A DNA stretch of 64,000 nucleotides from positions 1,736,001-1,800,000 of the forward strand of contig OY282386.1 in the NCBI GenBank assembly GCA_958295945.1, written 5' to 3'. The notes beneath the pieces are model-generated. The model made no database searches. It worked only from the letters and a program-made list of their open reading frames with translations, and was not told where the DNA came from. The stretch comes from Candidatus Poribacteria bacterium (GTDB taxonomy: Bacteria > Poribacteria > WGA-4E > WGA-3G). Shown here piece after piece: positions 16,999 through 25,865 of this stretch. The position numbers and the translations under genes are program-made. Position 1 is the stretch's first letter. Each line of letters opens with the position of its first letter.

Positions 16999-17442
16999 TT
17001 GAAAAAGAAATATATAGTTGAATTAACTGATATTGAGCGTGAAGAACTAAACAAGTATATAAGTAAAGGAGAAAATAAAGCGTATAAGATCAGGCATGCA
17101 CACATCTTATTGAAATCCGATGTAAATGGTCCTCGCTGGACTGATAAGCAGATAGCTGAAGCTTACTCGTGTCATGAGCAGACGGTTTACAATGTGCGGC
17201 ATCGTTTTGTAGAAAAGGGTTTATCGGGAGCGTTGGATCGAGTGCACCGCAAAACACCTCCGTGTTCTCGAAAGTTGGATGGTGAAGCAGAAGCGCGTCT
17301 GATTGCGTTGAGTTGTAGCGAACCGCCTGAAGGCTATAGCAGGTGGTCCCTTCGTCTTCTTGCTTCGGAATTCGTGAAGCTTGAAATCGTTGAGAGTATT
17401 TGTTCTGAAACAGTGCGCCAGACGCTAAAAAAAACGAACTAA
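16999..17442 (+). CDS. IS630 transposase, N-terminal HTH part (copy 2)
   Basis: 147 residues from the TTG at 16999 (AAGGAA upstream); an in-frame extension to 16939 is possible but lacks a site. Same HTH protein as in copy 1, with Ser in place of Pro in the CxRKLDG segment. It ends right after the A8 run at 17427-17434. In the -1 frame the reading becomes NELKPHLVEQWVIPP, the natural continuation of an IS630 transposase. Confidence 0.9.
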   Translation: MKKKYIVELTDIEREELNKYISKGENKAYKIRHAHILLKSDVNGPRWTDKQIAEAYSCHEQTVYNVRHRFVEKGLSGALDRVHRKTPPCSRKLDGEAEARLIALSCSEPPEGYSRWSLRLLASEFVKLEIVESICSETVRQTLKKTN

Positions 17443-17453
17443 AGCCACACCTG

Positions 17454-18125
17454 GTGGAACAATGGGTAATCCCACCCACCGAAAATGCTGAGTTTGTCGC
17501 AGCAATGGAAGAAGTGCTTGATCTCTATCAGAAACCTTTAGACACAGATGTGCCGGTTGTGAATATGGATGAACAACCTGTAACGTTGAGGGATGATATT
17601 CGCGAGCCGTGCCCCCTCAAACCGGGTCAAGTCAAGCGTGTAGATAATGAATATAGACGCAATGGCACAGCACAACTTTTCATATTCACAGAAGCACTAA
17701 CGGGGTGGAGAGGCGTGTCTGTGCGTGAGCGTCGGACTGCGGTGGATTGGGCACAAGAGGTAAAGGTGCTATTAGACGAGGTGTATCCGAAAGCAAAACG
17801 AGTGATTTTAGTTTGTGATAATCTGAATACACATAAAGTTTCATCCTTGTATAAAGCGTTTCCAGCAGCGGAAGCACGCCGTTTATGTGCTCGTTTAGAA
17901 ATCGTGTATACGCCCAAACATGGAAGTTGGTTGAATATTGCTGAGATAGAACTTAGCGTGCTAACACGACAATGTTTAGGTCGTCGCATCCCTGATATAG
18001 AAACACTACGACGAGAGACACAAGCTTGGGAAAAAAGACGAAATGGTGAAGCGAAGCAAGTAGACTGGCAATGGACAACGGATGATGCTCGCATCCGATT
18101 GAAACGCTTATACCCACAATTTTAG
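17454..18125 (+). CDS. IS630 transposase, catalytic DDE part (copy 2)
   Basis: 223 residues, same sequence as the copy 1 catalytic ORF, with Asp (NMDEQP), Asp (VCDNLNTH) and Glu (NIAEIELSVL). The ORF as delimited here starts at an internal ATG only because of the frameshift; the active protein would be the fusion produced by slippage at 17427-17434. Confidence 0.9.
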   Translation: MEQWVIPPTENAEFVAAMEEVLDLYQKPLDTDVPVVNMDEQPVTLRDDIREPCPLKPGQVKRVDNEYRRNGTAQLFIFTEALTGWRGVSVRERRTAVDWAQEVKVLLDEVYPKAKRVILVCDNLNTHKVSSLYKAFPAAEARRLCARLEIVYTPKHGSWLNIAEIELSVLTRQCLGRRIPDIETLRRETQAWEKRRNGEAKQVDWQWTTDDARIRLKRLYPQF

Positions 18126-18249
18126 TGTGGACAGTCTACTAGAATGGAATGTATCTAAATCACATTATGAAGAATGTAGTGAAATATTAGCTATATTTTC
18201 AACTTCAAACAAAAAACTTGATCAGTAATCGTATACATCCATAGGAAAC

Positions 18250-18292
18250 AACTTTAGACATTTTAGACATTTTAGACACTTTAGACACTTAT
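18250..18292. repeat. TTTAGACA repeat, right boundary
   Basis: Five consecutive units of TTTAGACA(T/C) (for example ACTTTAGACATTTTAGACAT). It is the inverse complement of the shorter array at 16573-16595 on the other side of the four-helix-bundle gene. Confidence 0.75.
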
Positions 18293-18341
18293 ACCTATCA
18301 TACCTCACATTTAAATGCAAAAAGATCTTTCACAATTTTTG

Positions 18342-18370
18342 TTGCAATTTATTTTGATAAATGCTATAAT
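18342..18370 (+). promoter_or_regulatory. putative promoter with long leader to the 18657 gene
   Basis: TTGCAA (18342-18347), 17-base spacer, perfect TATAAT (18365-18370). A second candidate, TTGTCA-17-TAGCAT, lies at 18470-18498. The leader of up to 280 bases includes a stem ACCACAC/GTGTGGT (about 18389-18426). No gene is seen in 18229-18656. Confidence 0.5.
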
Positions 18371-18656
18371 TGAAACATATTTGAGTAACCACACGTATGC
18401 AAGAATACTATACAATTTAAGTGTGGTGATATAAACAAACTGAATTTGACAATGTTGGATTACTTTCACTTGTCAGAGAATTTAAATTGTGTTAGCATAA
18501 ATTACTGCTTTCACATTAATTAAAATATTTTCGGATATGCTAGCAAACCGGGAATATATATATTAGTATATTTCGTTTATTTTTGATATTTTTGGAAGCG
18601 CGCTTCTTACCTAAACTATCAAATTTGGACAGATTGAATAAGGAGATATCATAGCT

Positions 18657-19415
18657 ATGAAGAAATTGGCAATTTTTCTCACAATTGCTCTAATTGCTAT
18701 CACGCCAATGGTTTATGCACAAGACTGGCAGCCGGCGGGTGATCAATGGATAGAAAAATGGTGGGCACTTGATTTAGTCATTAGAACCGGTGGATTCACT
18801 GCATCTGCCGAAAAAGATTACCTTGCTGAAGGAACAATTGACCCAGGTACAAACGAATCCGCATATACAAATCAGAGTGTTTCTACTCGTTTTGGGGCCG
18901 GTCTAACTGGTAGAACACCAGTCCGATTACCAGCAGATAACGGTGGTATTCTTACATGGTCAATTGTGAACCTTAACATTGATAGCACAAACAACATGTA
19001 TCAAAGTCATGATATACCAAACAATGCTCCAGGTCATTTACGCGACAATATAACTTGGCACGGTATCATCCTCATCTTGTCACCCGATGACAGGACAACT
19101 ACGATACACCCAGCACATGATGACCACGCTGAAATATGGCTCAACGGTAGAAAAGTCTATAATAATCCCAGTTGGACTGGCGGTGCTACACAAGCAACAC
19201 AACCTACAGAAGTAGACCTCGTTGAGGGTGAAAACTTCTTACACTTAAAGTGTGGTGAAGGCGGCGGTGGAGATTATGTCAACCTTCGTTTCTCTGAAGG
19301 TGATGAAGATCTCAGAATCGCACCAACTATGAGTGATCAATTCCTTGATGTTTTGACTCCCGTTGAACCGAAAGGTAAAGTGACCACAACTTGGGCAGAT
19401 ATTAAACGGAAATAA
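18657..19415 (+). CDS. exported protein with shared C-terminal TTTW tail
   Basis: 252 residues. A Sec signal peptide (MKKLAIFLTIALIAITPMVYAQ) is cleaved near residue 21. The mature domain is beta-rich with many Gly/Asn/Asp; AEIWLNGRKVYNN and VEGENFLHLKCGEGGG resemble the carbohydrate-binding or PA14-like lobes attached to exported glycan proteins, but no family is firmly recognised. It ends KGKVTTTWADIKRK, a tail shared in outline with the proteins at 46214 and 62394. AAGGAG precedes the ATG and a strong terminator follows, so it is monocistronic. Confidence 0.75.
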   Translation: MKKLAIFLTIALIAITPMVYAQDWQPAGDQWIEKWWALDLVIRTGGFTASAEKDYLAEGTIDPGTNESAYTNQSVSTRFGAGLTGRTPVRLPADNGGILTWSIVNLNIDSTNNMYQSHDIPNNAPGHLRDNITWHGIILILSPDDRTTTIHPAHDDHAEIWLNGRKVYNNPSWTGGATQATQPTEVDLVEGENFLHLKCGEGGGGDYVNLRFSEGDEDLRIAPTMSDQFLDVLTPVEPKGKVTTTWADIKRK

Positions 19416-19436
19416 TAGTCCGACACTATAGATAAC

Positions 19437-19472
19437 AAAAAACCCGTATCTATTAGAGATACGGGTTTTTTG
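19437..19472 (+). terminator. rho-independent terminator
   Basis: AACCCGTATCT (19441-19451) pairs perfectly with AGATACGGGTT (19457-19467) across a five-base loop, followed by a T run and preceded by an A run. It lies 22 bases after the 18657 gene's stop. Confidence 0.9.
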
Positions 19473-19484
19473 TTGTTGTAAATA

Positions 19485-19598
19485 ATACCATTTCTAATAG
19501 AAAACGCCGCATTTTTGTACCACAAACTGCCAGTTTGTGCTGTCCTTCAAGAGATTCTTAACTAATGTTTATGGGGCAAACATTTATAGAAATGGTAT
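19485..19598. repeat. 114-bp inverted-repeat-bounded element, copy B
   Basis: Same orientation and length as the copy at 8326-8439, with ATACCATTTCT and AGAAATGGTAT ends and the CACAAACTGCCAGTTTGTG hairpin. It starts right after the terminator of the 18657 gene. Confidence 0.85.
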
Positions 19599-19636
19599 AA
19601 GAATCCCTAATGAACTTTGACTTCAAATTGGGTTTT

Positions 19637-19660
19637 TGTAGGGGCGAGGTCCCCTCGCCC
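19637..19660. repeat. GC-rich palindrome
   Basis: GGGCGAGG and CCTCGCCC form an eight-base stem within TGTAGGGGCGAGGTCCCCTC. It stands out in AT-rich surroundings between two convergent genes; no T run of terminator type follows. Confidence 0.5.
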
Positions 19661-19762
19661 AGTGGAGTTTGCGTAAGCGACACTTATGGGTGTAAGCTCA
19701 ATCTACAAATTCGTGAGTCTACACCAACAAAGAAAGTTCTTTACGCTTTACATGACCTATTG

Positions 19763-22700
19763 CTATTTTACTACCTGAATTGTTCCGGTTGAAGCGACTG
19801 CTGATTTTGATGGATCGTACATTGCTTCAGCAGAAACCGGTGGCACTGTAAATCTCCCCTCCGTTACTACCCTCAGTGGATAGTAAAAAACCTGCTCTCT
19901 TTGGTATTGAAACGATCCATAAAATAGCAATCTGTCATCTCGGATATCTATGTAATCAGGTTTGAACACCTGTTGTTCCGTAGATGGCGTGCTTGCGCGA
20001 GTAACCAAACGTGGATTCTCAATCTCCAAACCTGCAGGTAACATATCAATCACCACGACATTTTCAAGGTTGCCTGTCAATGCCTTCACACTTACCTCAG
20101 CAACCACCAATTCACCTTGCTTAAAGACGTTTTTGACTTGGGCTCTATCGGGTGTCAGGTAGCGACGGCTTATGTGCAATTCTCGTCCATATTCCTCAAT
20201 ATACGAATCTCTACGAATGCCGAATGCTTCCCAATAATAGTAACATGTGCCTTTGCCCTTCACAGAGAGTTTCATTTGCGATCCATCCCAGTCTGAACCG
20301 ATAAATTGTTTTCCGGATGCATTGAAGTTAGCAAAATGTACATCGTTTCGGTTGATTGTTCCGGTGAATTTCTTGTGCGATTGTTTTTTCAAGAACTTAC
20401 CGAGAGCAAGTAAAGCGAAGACGTTCTCCTGTGTAGTCCCCCATCGTTGTTTTTTTGATGCGGTGTTGGTTAGACTCGCCACGAGTTTTTGGACTGTAGG
20501 ATGGTCCTCTTTGATCTCTACCAGTACATCTAAAATGATGGCTTGTGCGCGAATAGACGAGTCAAAATTGCGTCCTGTATCTCTCCGCGTTGTGTTATCA
20601 AAGGTTACTTCATCAGGGAGCATTGCCAGTGCAATATCAAGATCACCCTTCAGGGCAAACGCGCCCGCAAGATGAAATTGACTGTAATCGTGAAGTTCGC
20701 TCAATCTGTTATTTCTGAGGTAATGCATCACCGATTTTTCTGGCTGCCCCGCTGCTGCCAACACATAACATGCATAAGCTGCTTGTGATAGGGTGTCCCT
20801 ATCAGACTTTTCATTTGGCATGTTGATGGTCCCGCCCCATTTGGCTTGAGTTCTCAAACCCTCCAACATCTTGTTATACATAAGATTAGGAATTTGGTAA
20901 CCCGCTTTCCGTGCTTCAACGAGAAAGTGTGCTGCGTAGATGCTGCTCCAATTGTTCACGGTAGAGCTACCTCGCCAGTATTCAAAATGATGATTTGACT
21001 GGAGCATATCTTCCAATCTTGCGATACCTGCCATAATATACTCGTCAATTTTATCATCCTCTGCCAAAGACGGTTCCACAATTTTTGCAAGATCGCTCAG
21101 ATAGAGTAGAGGAAATACACGACTTGTTGTCTGCTCAAGACACCCGTGTGGATACTGAATCAGATAACGAAGTCCGTTTGCAAACCTGAGCGTGGGAAGC
21201 GGCGAAAGAGTAAGCATAAATTCAGAGGTATCCTCCCTGAAATTTGATGGGAAAATGAAATCATCTGGTTCACCCTCTCGGACAATACCGGATCCTGTCT
21301 TGGTAACAGGAGGTGCAGCTGAACGGAGTGGCAAACGGATAGGTGCATGCTGTCCCTTCTCACCGTTACCAGATGCAGTCAGATTGAACGTTGCAACGCC
21401 AACTGCATCGTGTGCAATTACATCAAAATAGAGATGCCCTTCCTTGTTAGCCCCAATCTCTACCTGTTTTTGAAGTGAATTCGCGTTGTTTATATCGCCA
21501 TAATCCGTAAGTAATTGGACTGGCCCCATAGCCTGCAGATTGACTTTGAAGTTAACTATCTCGTCAGTGCCATTGTAGACTGAAACTGGAACACGAATTT
21601 GATCACCACCTGAAAGGAATCGCGGGAATGATGGCGTTATCACCACTGGCTCCCGCACCTGAATCTGCTCTGTTGCAGACCCGTAATCTGGTCCGGAGAA
21701 AGCAACTGCCATCACTCGTAAGGTGCCGTTGAATTGTGGTACCTTAAAACGGACGCTGCCACGTCCATCTGCATCAGTTTCCAAAAAACCTGACCACAAC
21801 GCTACCGAGGCTACACGCACTACGGCATCAGCATTAAGTCGTCCTAAGGCTCTTCCTCTCAATGCAATTGGTTCTCCTGTTATCCGATCATGTACTACAC
21901 CGAAACCGCTACGCGAATAACTCCCAACTTGACCGAGGTGTTCCTGCACCATTAATTGTTTTGCCATCATTCGCCTCTTTTCGGAATCTGAAATTGCCAA
22001 ATTTAACAGATCATCCAGGGAGTCAATTGGATTGATAGGAAATTGGTCATCTCTTGTGATTGCATGATGGAATTCATAAGACGTGGTCTCAAGTTTTCTT
22101 TGCCGATATAGATGAGGGTGCGGGTCTGGCGTTTGCATATTGATTAGTTGAAGGATACCCTCATCTACGGCTGCGATGGTAACTCTATAGGGTTTCCCTC
22201 TGCGTTCACCACGCACCAGAAACTTTATGTCTATCTCGGTGTTTGGACGAATCTGTTTAGGGGCATCAATTTCAACTTGCAACTTGTGTATTTCGGTATC
22301 AATTGTTAACGGTACGATTCCAAATGCTCGTGCAGGAGCATTTCTGTCCAACGATTTGGTTGAACGAATTAACAAAGCAGAAAGATATGTGTTCGGTGCG
22401 AAAGAGTCCTCAACAGGAATCGTCAAGGTTGCGGATTTCTCATTCACCATATAGGTCTGATGACTCAACACTTTATCACGCTCAATTGTCAGGAGTACTT
22501 TGCCTGGGAAAGGTGGTTTGATCTCTAACTTGGCTTTTTCCCCAGGACGATATGACTTTTTATCAAGCGTCATATCAAGGGTATTCGGATTGTCCATTGA
22601 CCACGGCACACCACCCCATTCAGACACATTAAATTGCATGGAAACCTTTGCCCCGCCATCCACATCCTCAATCTCTACGCGATGCACACCGAGCGAAACA

Positions 22701-25279
22701 GGCGTGAAACTGATAGCAGCAATATCCGAATCTGACTTCAAAGTAAAGGATTCCAACCGTTCCACTGTAGGACTGGTTTGTGTTCTCCATCGGTGTGGGT
22801 AATCAATTTTGGAAATAGTTACCTGCAAAGTTCGTTTAGCAGTAGGATTCCCCTCCGTATCAATGACAATATAGTCGAACTTCGTTTCCTCATGCTGTTT
22901 GACTGTTCCCGGTTCCTGATGTTTAATACCGACATAATGTGAATAAGGATGAATCGTGAACGCTTTTGCATTGGTAACTGCGCGTCCACCAGGTTCCTGT
23001 ACAGTGGTTTGGATATATCCCTGTAACGTTATAGGCGGTTTCAATCCTTCTGGTAGTGTAAATTGGTATGTTGCTTTTCCCTCTATGTCGGTTACGGTTT
23101 CATTCAGATTAACCTGTTTGTATTGGAACGTCCGAGTAGAATCGGTAAAATTGAAGGTGCTCCATTTCTTGACTGGCACATAAGAATGCAGAGGTGCATA
23201 CTGTATAGCGGCAAGATCGTAGTCCGCATTAACCTTCCTTCCAACTGCCGGTGTGCCGAAGAGATTCATCGCCTTAACTTCCACCTTAACTTCATCTCCA
23301 AGCATATAGACATCTTTATCAGTTTCTACCGATATTTTCATTCGGTCTGGCATAAATTCTTCCACTTGGAAAAAATCATAACCGATCTGTTTTTTACCGG
23401 ACCACATTCTGGCATAATACCTACCCGTTGGAACGTGTGCTGGCAGCGGTATCTTCACTTCACAGGCACCTTCTGCATCGGTTTTTATTTTAATCTCCTG
23501 GAATTTGGCATCATAAGGGTATAAGATTTCAATCCGTAACGGGAGTGAAACTGGAACTTGACTGTTCTTACCACGAACAATCCCAACGAGGTTAACAGTT
23601 TCCCCCGGACGATAAATACTACGATCTGTATAAAGAAATGCTTCATGTTCATCCTTTAGAAAGGGGATACCGTCAACATCAAAACCTCTTGTAGAAAACT
23701 GGTGACGTAGTAATTGCAGTAAAGAGAAATCGTCGTCTTTCGTTGCAGTAAGTAGAAATTCGGGACTGTCTTTGAGAAGATCAGGTTTTAAGTCAAACCG
23801 GACATGACCTGTAGGGTCGGTTTCTTTACTGAGGAGGACATGTTTATCTTGATTATTGATGAGTCGTACAGTCGCGTTCCGAATCGGTTCTAAAGAATCA
23901 AGTGAATTCACCCATACATATATCTCTTTATCAATTCTTTTTGCGACAATACCGAGGTCAGTAATCAACACTAATTGCTCAGCGTATCCCTTTCTACCCT
24001 TACCCGAATGCACCACGACCTTAAAAACGCCCGCATGTTTATCAGTTAAATATTCCTTTAGGGGTATCGTTGTTGAGATTACCTCGTTTAATTTGGACTC
24101 AATTGCCAGCTCACCTTGGTGAACAAGTGTTGGTAATTTTGAAAGATATACCTTTGAAATTCCTATTCCTACGTTTTCTATGTTGGATGTTATGATGTTG
24201 AGATTCAAGTCACTCTTACGGGGTAGGAAAAAGGTGTTGTCAGTGAAATATATCCTTGGTAGCAAGTCAGGCACCTTAACAGTTTGCACATAAGTGTTTC
24301 TTAAAAACCCGTTTTCAGATGCAATACCGTTTTTAATTGTGACCGTATACTCAGATCGAAACTCAAAATCTCCATAAACTTCCAAATCATAATTGTTCAC
24401 GACTAATCGAAAAGGCAGCTTCGGTTCAATACCTATCTGGTCTTGAAACATATCAACTGTGATCGGTGATCTAAATCTGAATCTGAGAAATAGTTTGCCA
24501 TCTCTCTGCAAGAAGTCTGTCCGTTCAATTTGAAGTTCATTTATATTGCCGATCTGTATTGTTGCTACAGTGTCCTTCTCAAGTCCGATTTCTGTGCCTG
24601 CGCATTTGAATCCTTTGCCAATTTTTGCTTGAATAAGTCGTCCTTCAAGAAGCGGCTGAATCACTTCGGTCTCAATCAGGACAGTTCTTGTAACAGCACT
24701 TTGAGGTTGGAAAGTATAAGGGATTTCAACATCTCTTCCCGATATAACCGAAAGAAATTCCGTTAAAGCAGCGACCTTAACAGGATAGTTAAATGTAACG
24801 GTGCCAACAGCCATCGCTTTTTTCAGGTCTTTGTTGTATCGGAATTCTATCTTAGCCTGTTCCACCTTGAAAGGCTTAGTTACGTGATTGAACTTTCGCT
24901 GTCCAGTGAGAACGAGATTCCCAGATGCGTCTATATCATTAGAAATCTCAAAGACATATTTACTTGATGGTCCCAATGTGCTTTCTAAAAAGATACCGAT
25001 TTTATTCGTTGCAACCCATCTTGCCTTTACTTCTACTGATGGAGTAATCGTAATTGCGTTTTTCGGTAATGCGGTGAAAAGGAGTTCTCTGTCAATAACG
25101 TCTTTAGAAAATGTTATCAAGAAATCAGCAACGCTGCCGTTATACTCTCTCGATGTGAAGGACTCCACGGTGAATTCTGTTTCTTTTTCTTTCTCCGCAC
25201 TCACAATATGTGTTGAAAAAAGAAGTGTAGCGAATAAGAAAATACCAATGATACGTTTTTGGAAGATGATAAATTTCAT
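19763..25279 (-). CDS. bacterial alpha-2-macroglobulin with intact thioester motif
   Basis: About 1838 residues when started at the ATG at 25279 (GGAGAC upstream; a longer frame to 25324 lacks one). A Sec signal peptide ends near VSAEKE; no lipobox cysteine, so it is probably periplasmic or released, unlike the lipoprotein YfhM type. MG-type beta domains fill the first 1200 residues (for example the SIYRPGETVNLVGI macroglobulin signature), followed by PHGCLEQTTS, whose Cys (about residue 1380, codon 21142-21140) and Gln form the thioester. An alpha-helical TED region and C-terminal MG domains follow. These proteins trap attacking proteases. No pbpC partner gene is in the window. A 24-bp palindrome lies upstream. 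Confidence 0.93.
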   Translation of the reverse strand: MKFIIFQKRIIGIFLFATLLFSTHIVSAEKEKETEFTVESFTSREYNGSVADFLITFSKDVIDRELLFTALPKNAITITPSVEVKARWVATNKIGIFLESTLGPSSKYVFEISNDIDASGNLVLTGQRKFNHVTKPFKVEQAKIEFRYNKDLKKAMAVGTVTFNYPVKVAALTEFLSVISGRDVEIPYTFQPQSAVTRTVLIETEVIQPLLEGRLIQAKIGKGFKCAGTEIGLEKDTVATIQIGNINELQIERTDFLQRDGKLFLRFRFRSPITVDMFQDQIGIEPKLPFRLVVNNYDLEVYGDFEFRSEYTVTIKNGIASENGFLRNTYVQTVKVPDLLPRIYFTDNTFFLPRKSDLNLNIITSNIENVGIGISKVYLSKLPTLVHQGELAIESKLNEVISTTIPLKEYLTDKHAGVFKVVVHSGKGRKGYAEQLVLITDLGIVAKRIDKEIYVWVNSLDSLEPIRNATVRLINNQDKHVLLSKETDPTGHVRFDLKPDLLKDSPEFLLTATKDDDFSLLQLLRHQFSTRGFDVDGIPFLKDEHEAFLYTDRSIYRPGETVNLVGIVRGKNSQVPVSLPLRIEILYPYDAKFQEIKIKTDAEGACEVKIPLPAHVPTGRYYARMWSGKKQIGYDFFQVEEFMPDRMKISVETDKDVYMLGDEVKVEVKAMNLFGTPAVGRKVNADYDLAAIQYAPLHSYVPVKKWSTFNFTDSTRTFQYKQVNLNETVTDIEGKATYQFTLPEGLKPPITLQGYIQTTVQEPGGRAVTNAKAFTIHPYSHYVGIKHQEPGTVKQHEETKFDYIVIDTEGNPTAKRTLQVTISKIDYPHRWRTQTSPTVERLESFTLKSDSDIAAISFTPVSLGVHRVEIEDVDGGAKVSMQFNVSEWGGVPWSMDNPNTLDMTLDKKSYRPGEKAKLEIKPPFPGKVLLTIERDKVLSHQTYMVNEKSATLTIPVEDSFAPNTYLSALLIRSTKSLDRNAPARAFGIVPLTIDTEIHKLQVEIDAPKQIRPNTEIDIKFLVRGERRGKPYRVTIAAVDEGILQLINMQTPDPHPHLYRQRKLETTSYEFHHAITRDDQFPINPIDSLDDLLNLAISDSEKRRMMAKQLMVQEHLGQVGSYSRSGFGVVHDRITGEPIALRGRALGRLNADAVVRVASVALWSGFLETDADGRGSVRFKVPQFNGTLRVMAVAFSGPDYGSATEQIQVREPVVITPSFPRFLSGGDQIRVPVSVYNGTDEIVNFKVNLQAMGPVQLLTDYGDINNANSLQKQVEIGANKEGHLYFDVIAHDAVGVATFNLTASGNGEKGQHAPIRLPLRSAAPPVTKTGSGIVREGEPDDFIFPSNFREDTSEFMLTLSPLPTLRFANGLRYLIQYPHGCLEQTTSRVFPLLYLSDLAKIVEPSLAEDDKIDEYIMAGIARLEDMLQSNHHFEYWRGSSTVNNWSSIYAAHFLVEARKAGYQIPNLMYNKMLEGLRTQAKWGGTINMPNEKSDRDTLSQAAYACYVLAAAGQPEKSVMHYLRNNRLSELHDYSQFHLAGAFALKGDLDIALAMLPDEVTFDNTTRRDTGRNFDSSIRAQAIILDVLVEIKEDHPTVQKLVASLTNTASKKQRWGTTQENVFALLALGKFLKKQSHKKFTGTINRNDVHFANFNASGKQFIGSDWDGSQMKLSVKGKGTCYYYWEAFGIRRDSYIEEYGRELHISRRYLTPDRAQVKNVFKQGELVVAEVSVKALTGNLENVVVIDMLPAGLEIENPRLVTRASTPSTEQQVFKPDYIDIRDDRLLFYGSFQYQREQVFYYPLRVVTEGRFTVPPVSAEAMYDPSKSAVASTGTIQVVK

Positions 25280-25407
25280 TTGATGTCTCCACAATGCATG
25301 TTGAATATAATGTTTATTTAGCAAATTCTATGCCAACATTTTAGGATTTGTTTTTGCTTAGATAACGTGAGTTTGATCAACGGAGAAAACTTTCTTCACA
25401 AAGAATT

Positions 25408-25431
25408 ATGACATCATAATTATGATGTCAT
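25408..25431. promoter_or_regulatory. 24-bp perfect palindrome upstream of the macroglobulin gene
   Basis: ATGACATCATAA is followed immediately by its exact reverse complement. It lies about 130 bases upstream of the macroglobulin start codon and could be a dimeric regulator site. No adjacent regulator gene is present. Confidence 0.45.
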
Positions 25432-25636
25432 ACCAATAGATTGAACCATGCAATGAACCTCTAAAGCATCCTATGGGAACTTTATCCTCAATCATCGGAT
25501 ACTCTTTCCTACACCGCAAATGCCCTTCTTTGTGCAGCCTCACATCTCAATGTACTTTTTGGTGCAGCACTAACGTAATCTGTCCCGCGAGGTCTCCGGG
25601 GAATGCCTAATGAAGATTAATTTATTAAATCGATAA

Positions 25637-25792
25637 TTCTTATTTCCCACAAACTTTGGAAGCGCGCTGGCCTATGATCCAAAATTACCGAATGTATTTT
25701 TTAATCTTCATACCGTTGATTTGGGGCATCGTAATGCTAACTTTATCAGAAAAGGACTAATCAAGGTAATTGGGGATAATATCTTTGCCTAG
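25637..25792 (+). pseudogene. possible decayed gene fragment
   Basis: Bases 25432-25865 hold no intact gene. Within them, one plus-strand frame reads about 50 codons without a stop and with protein-like composition (LAYDPKLPNVFFNLHTVDLG) but has no start codon or ribosome site. It may be the end of a lost gene or chance. Just after it, CCCAAACCTAAAGGATTAGG resembles, inverted, the hairpin upstream of the first TnpB unit (32326-32345). Confidence 0.2.
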
Positions 25793-25865
25793 TCATAGCA
25801 CCCAAACCTAAAGGATTAGGTATCCTGCCCAAACGTTTGATGAAATTTGTCAATTGGAAATGGTA

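Larger units (their letters stand above)
16894..18139 (+). mobile_element. IS630-family insertion sequence, copy 2 (1246 bp)
   Basis: Flanked by TA at 16892-16893 and 18140-18141. Because the flanking gene is restored by excising the element with one TA, the boundaries are certain. Ends GTGGAGTGTCTACACTAAAA and, inverted, GTAGACTGTCCACACTAAAA. Opposite orientation to copy 1. Confidence 0.97.
16621..18228 (+). pseudogene. four-helix-bundle protein (S23/IVP-like, TIGR02436 type), disrupted
   Basis: The N-terminal part (MKNKEFAKILEKRTQKFAAN, then PEGMRIRDQLTGSGTSVGAN) is typical of the small four-helix-bundle family encoded in 23S rRNA intervening sequences and related loci. A TGA at 16801-16803 breaks the frame where family members have a basic residue. 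The frame continues (KDFRNKMHICEAECAETQYW) until base 16891, where an IS630 copy is inserted at TA. After the IS the frame resumes as EWNVSKSHYEECSEIL and ends at TAA 18226-18228. Removing IS plus one TA restores one continuous frame except for the TGA. Nonfunctional as it stands. Confidence 0.88.

Noticed and set aside
11809-18139. Composite transposon formed by two inverted IS630 copies around the sulfatase operon
   Set aside because: Each copy has its own TA flanks, and excising copy 2 restores the four-helix-bundle frame, so the copies inserted independently. There is no sign that the segment moved as a unit.
18591-18604. TTTGGAAGCGCGCT shared with 25655-25668, possible operator
   Set aside because: The two copies sit in unlike contexts and the second lies in a putative coding remnant; 14 bases twice in 64 kb is not enough to claim a regulatory site.
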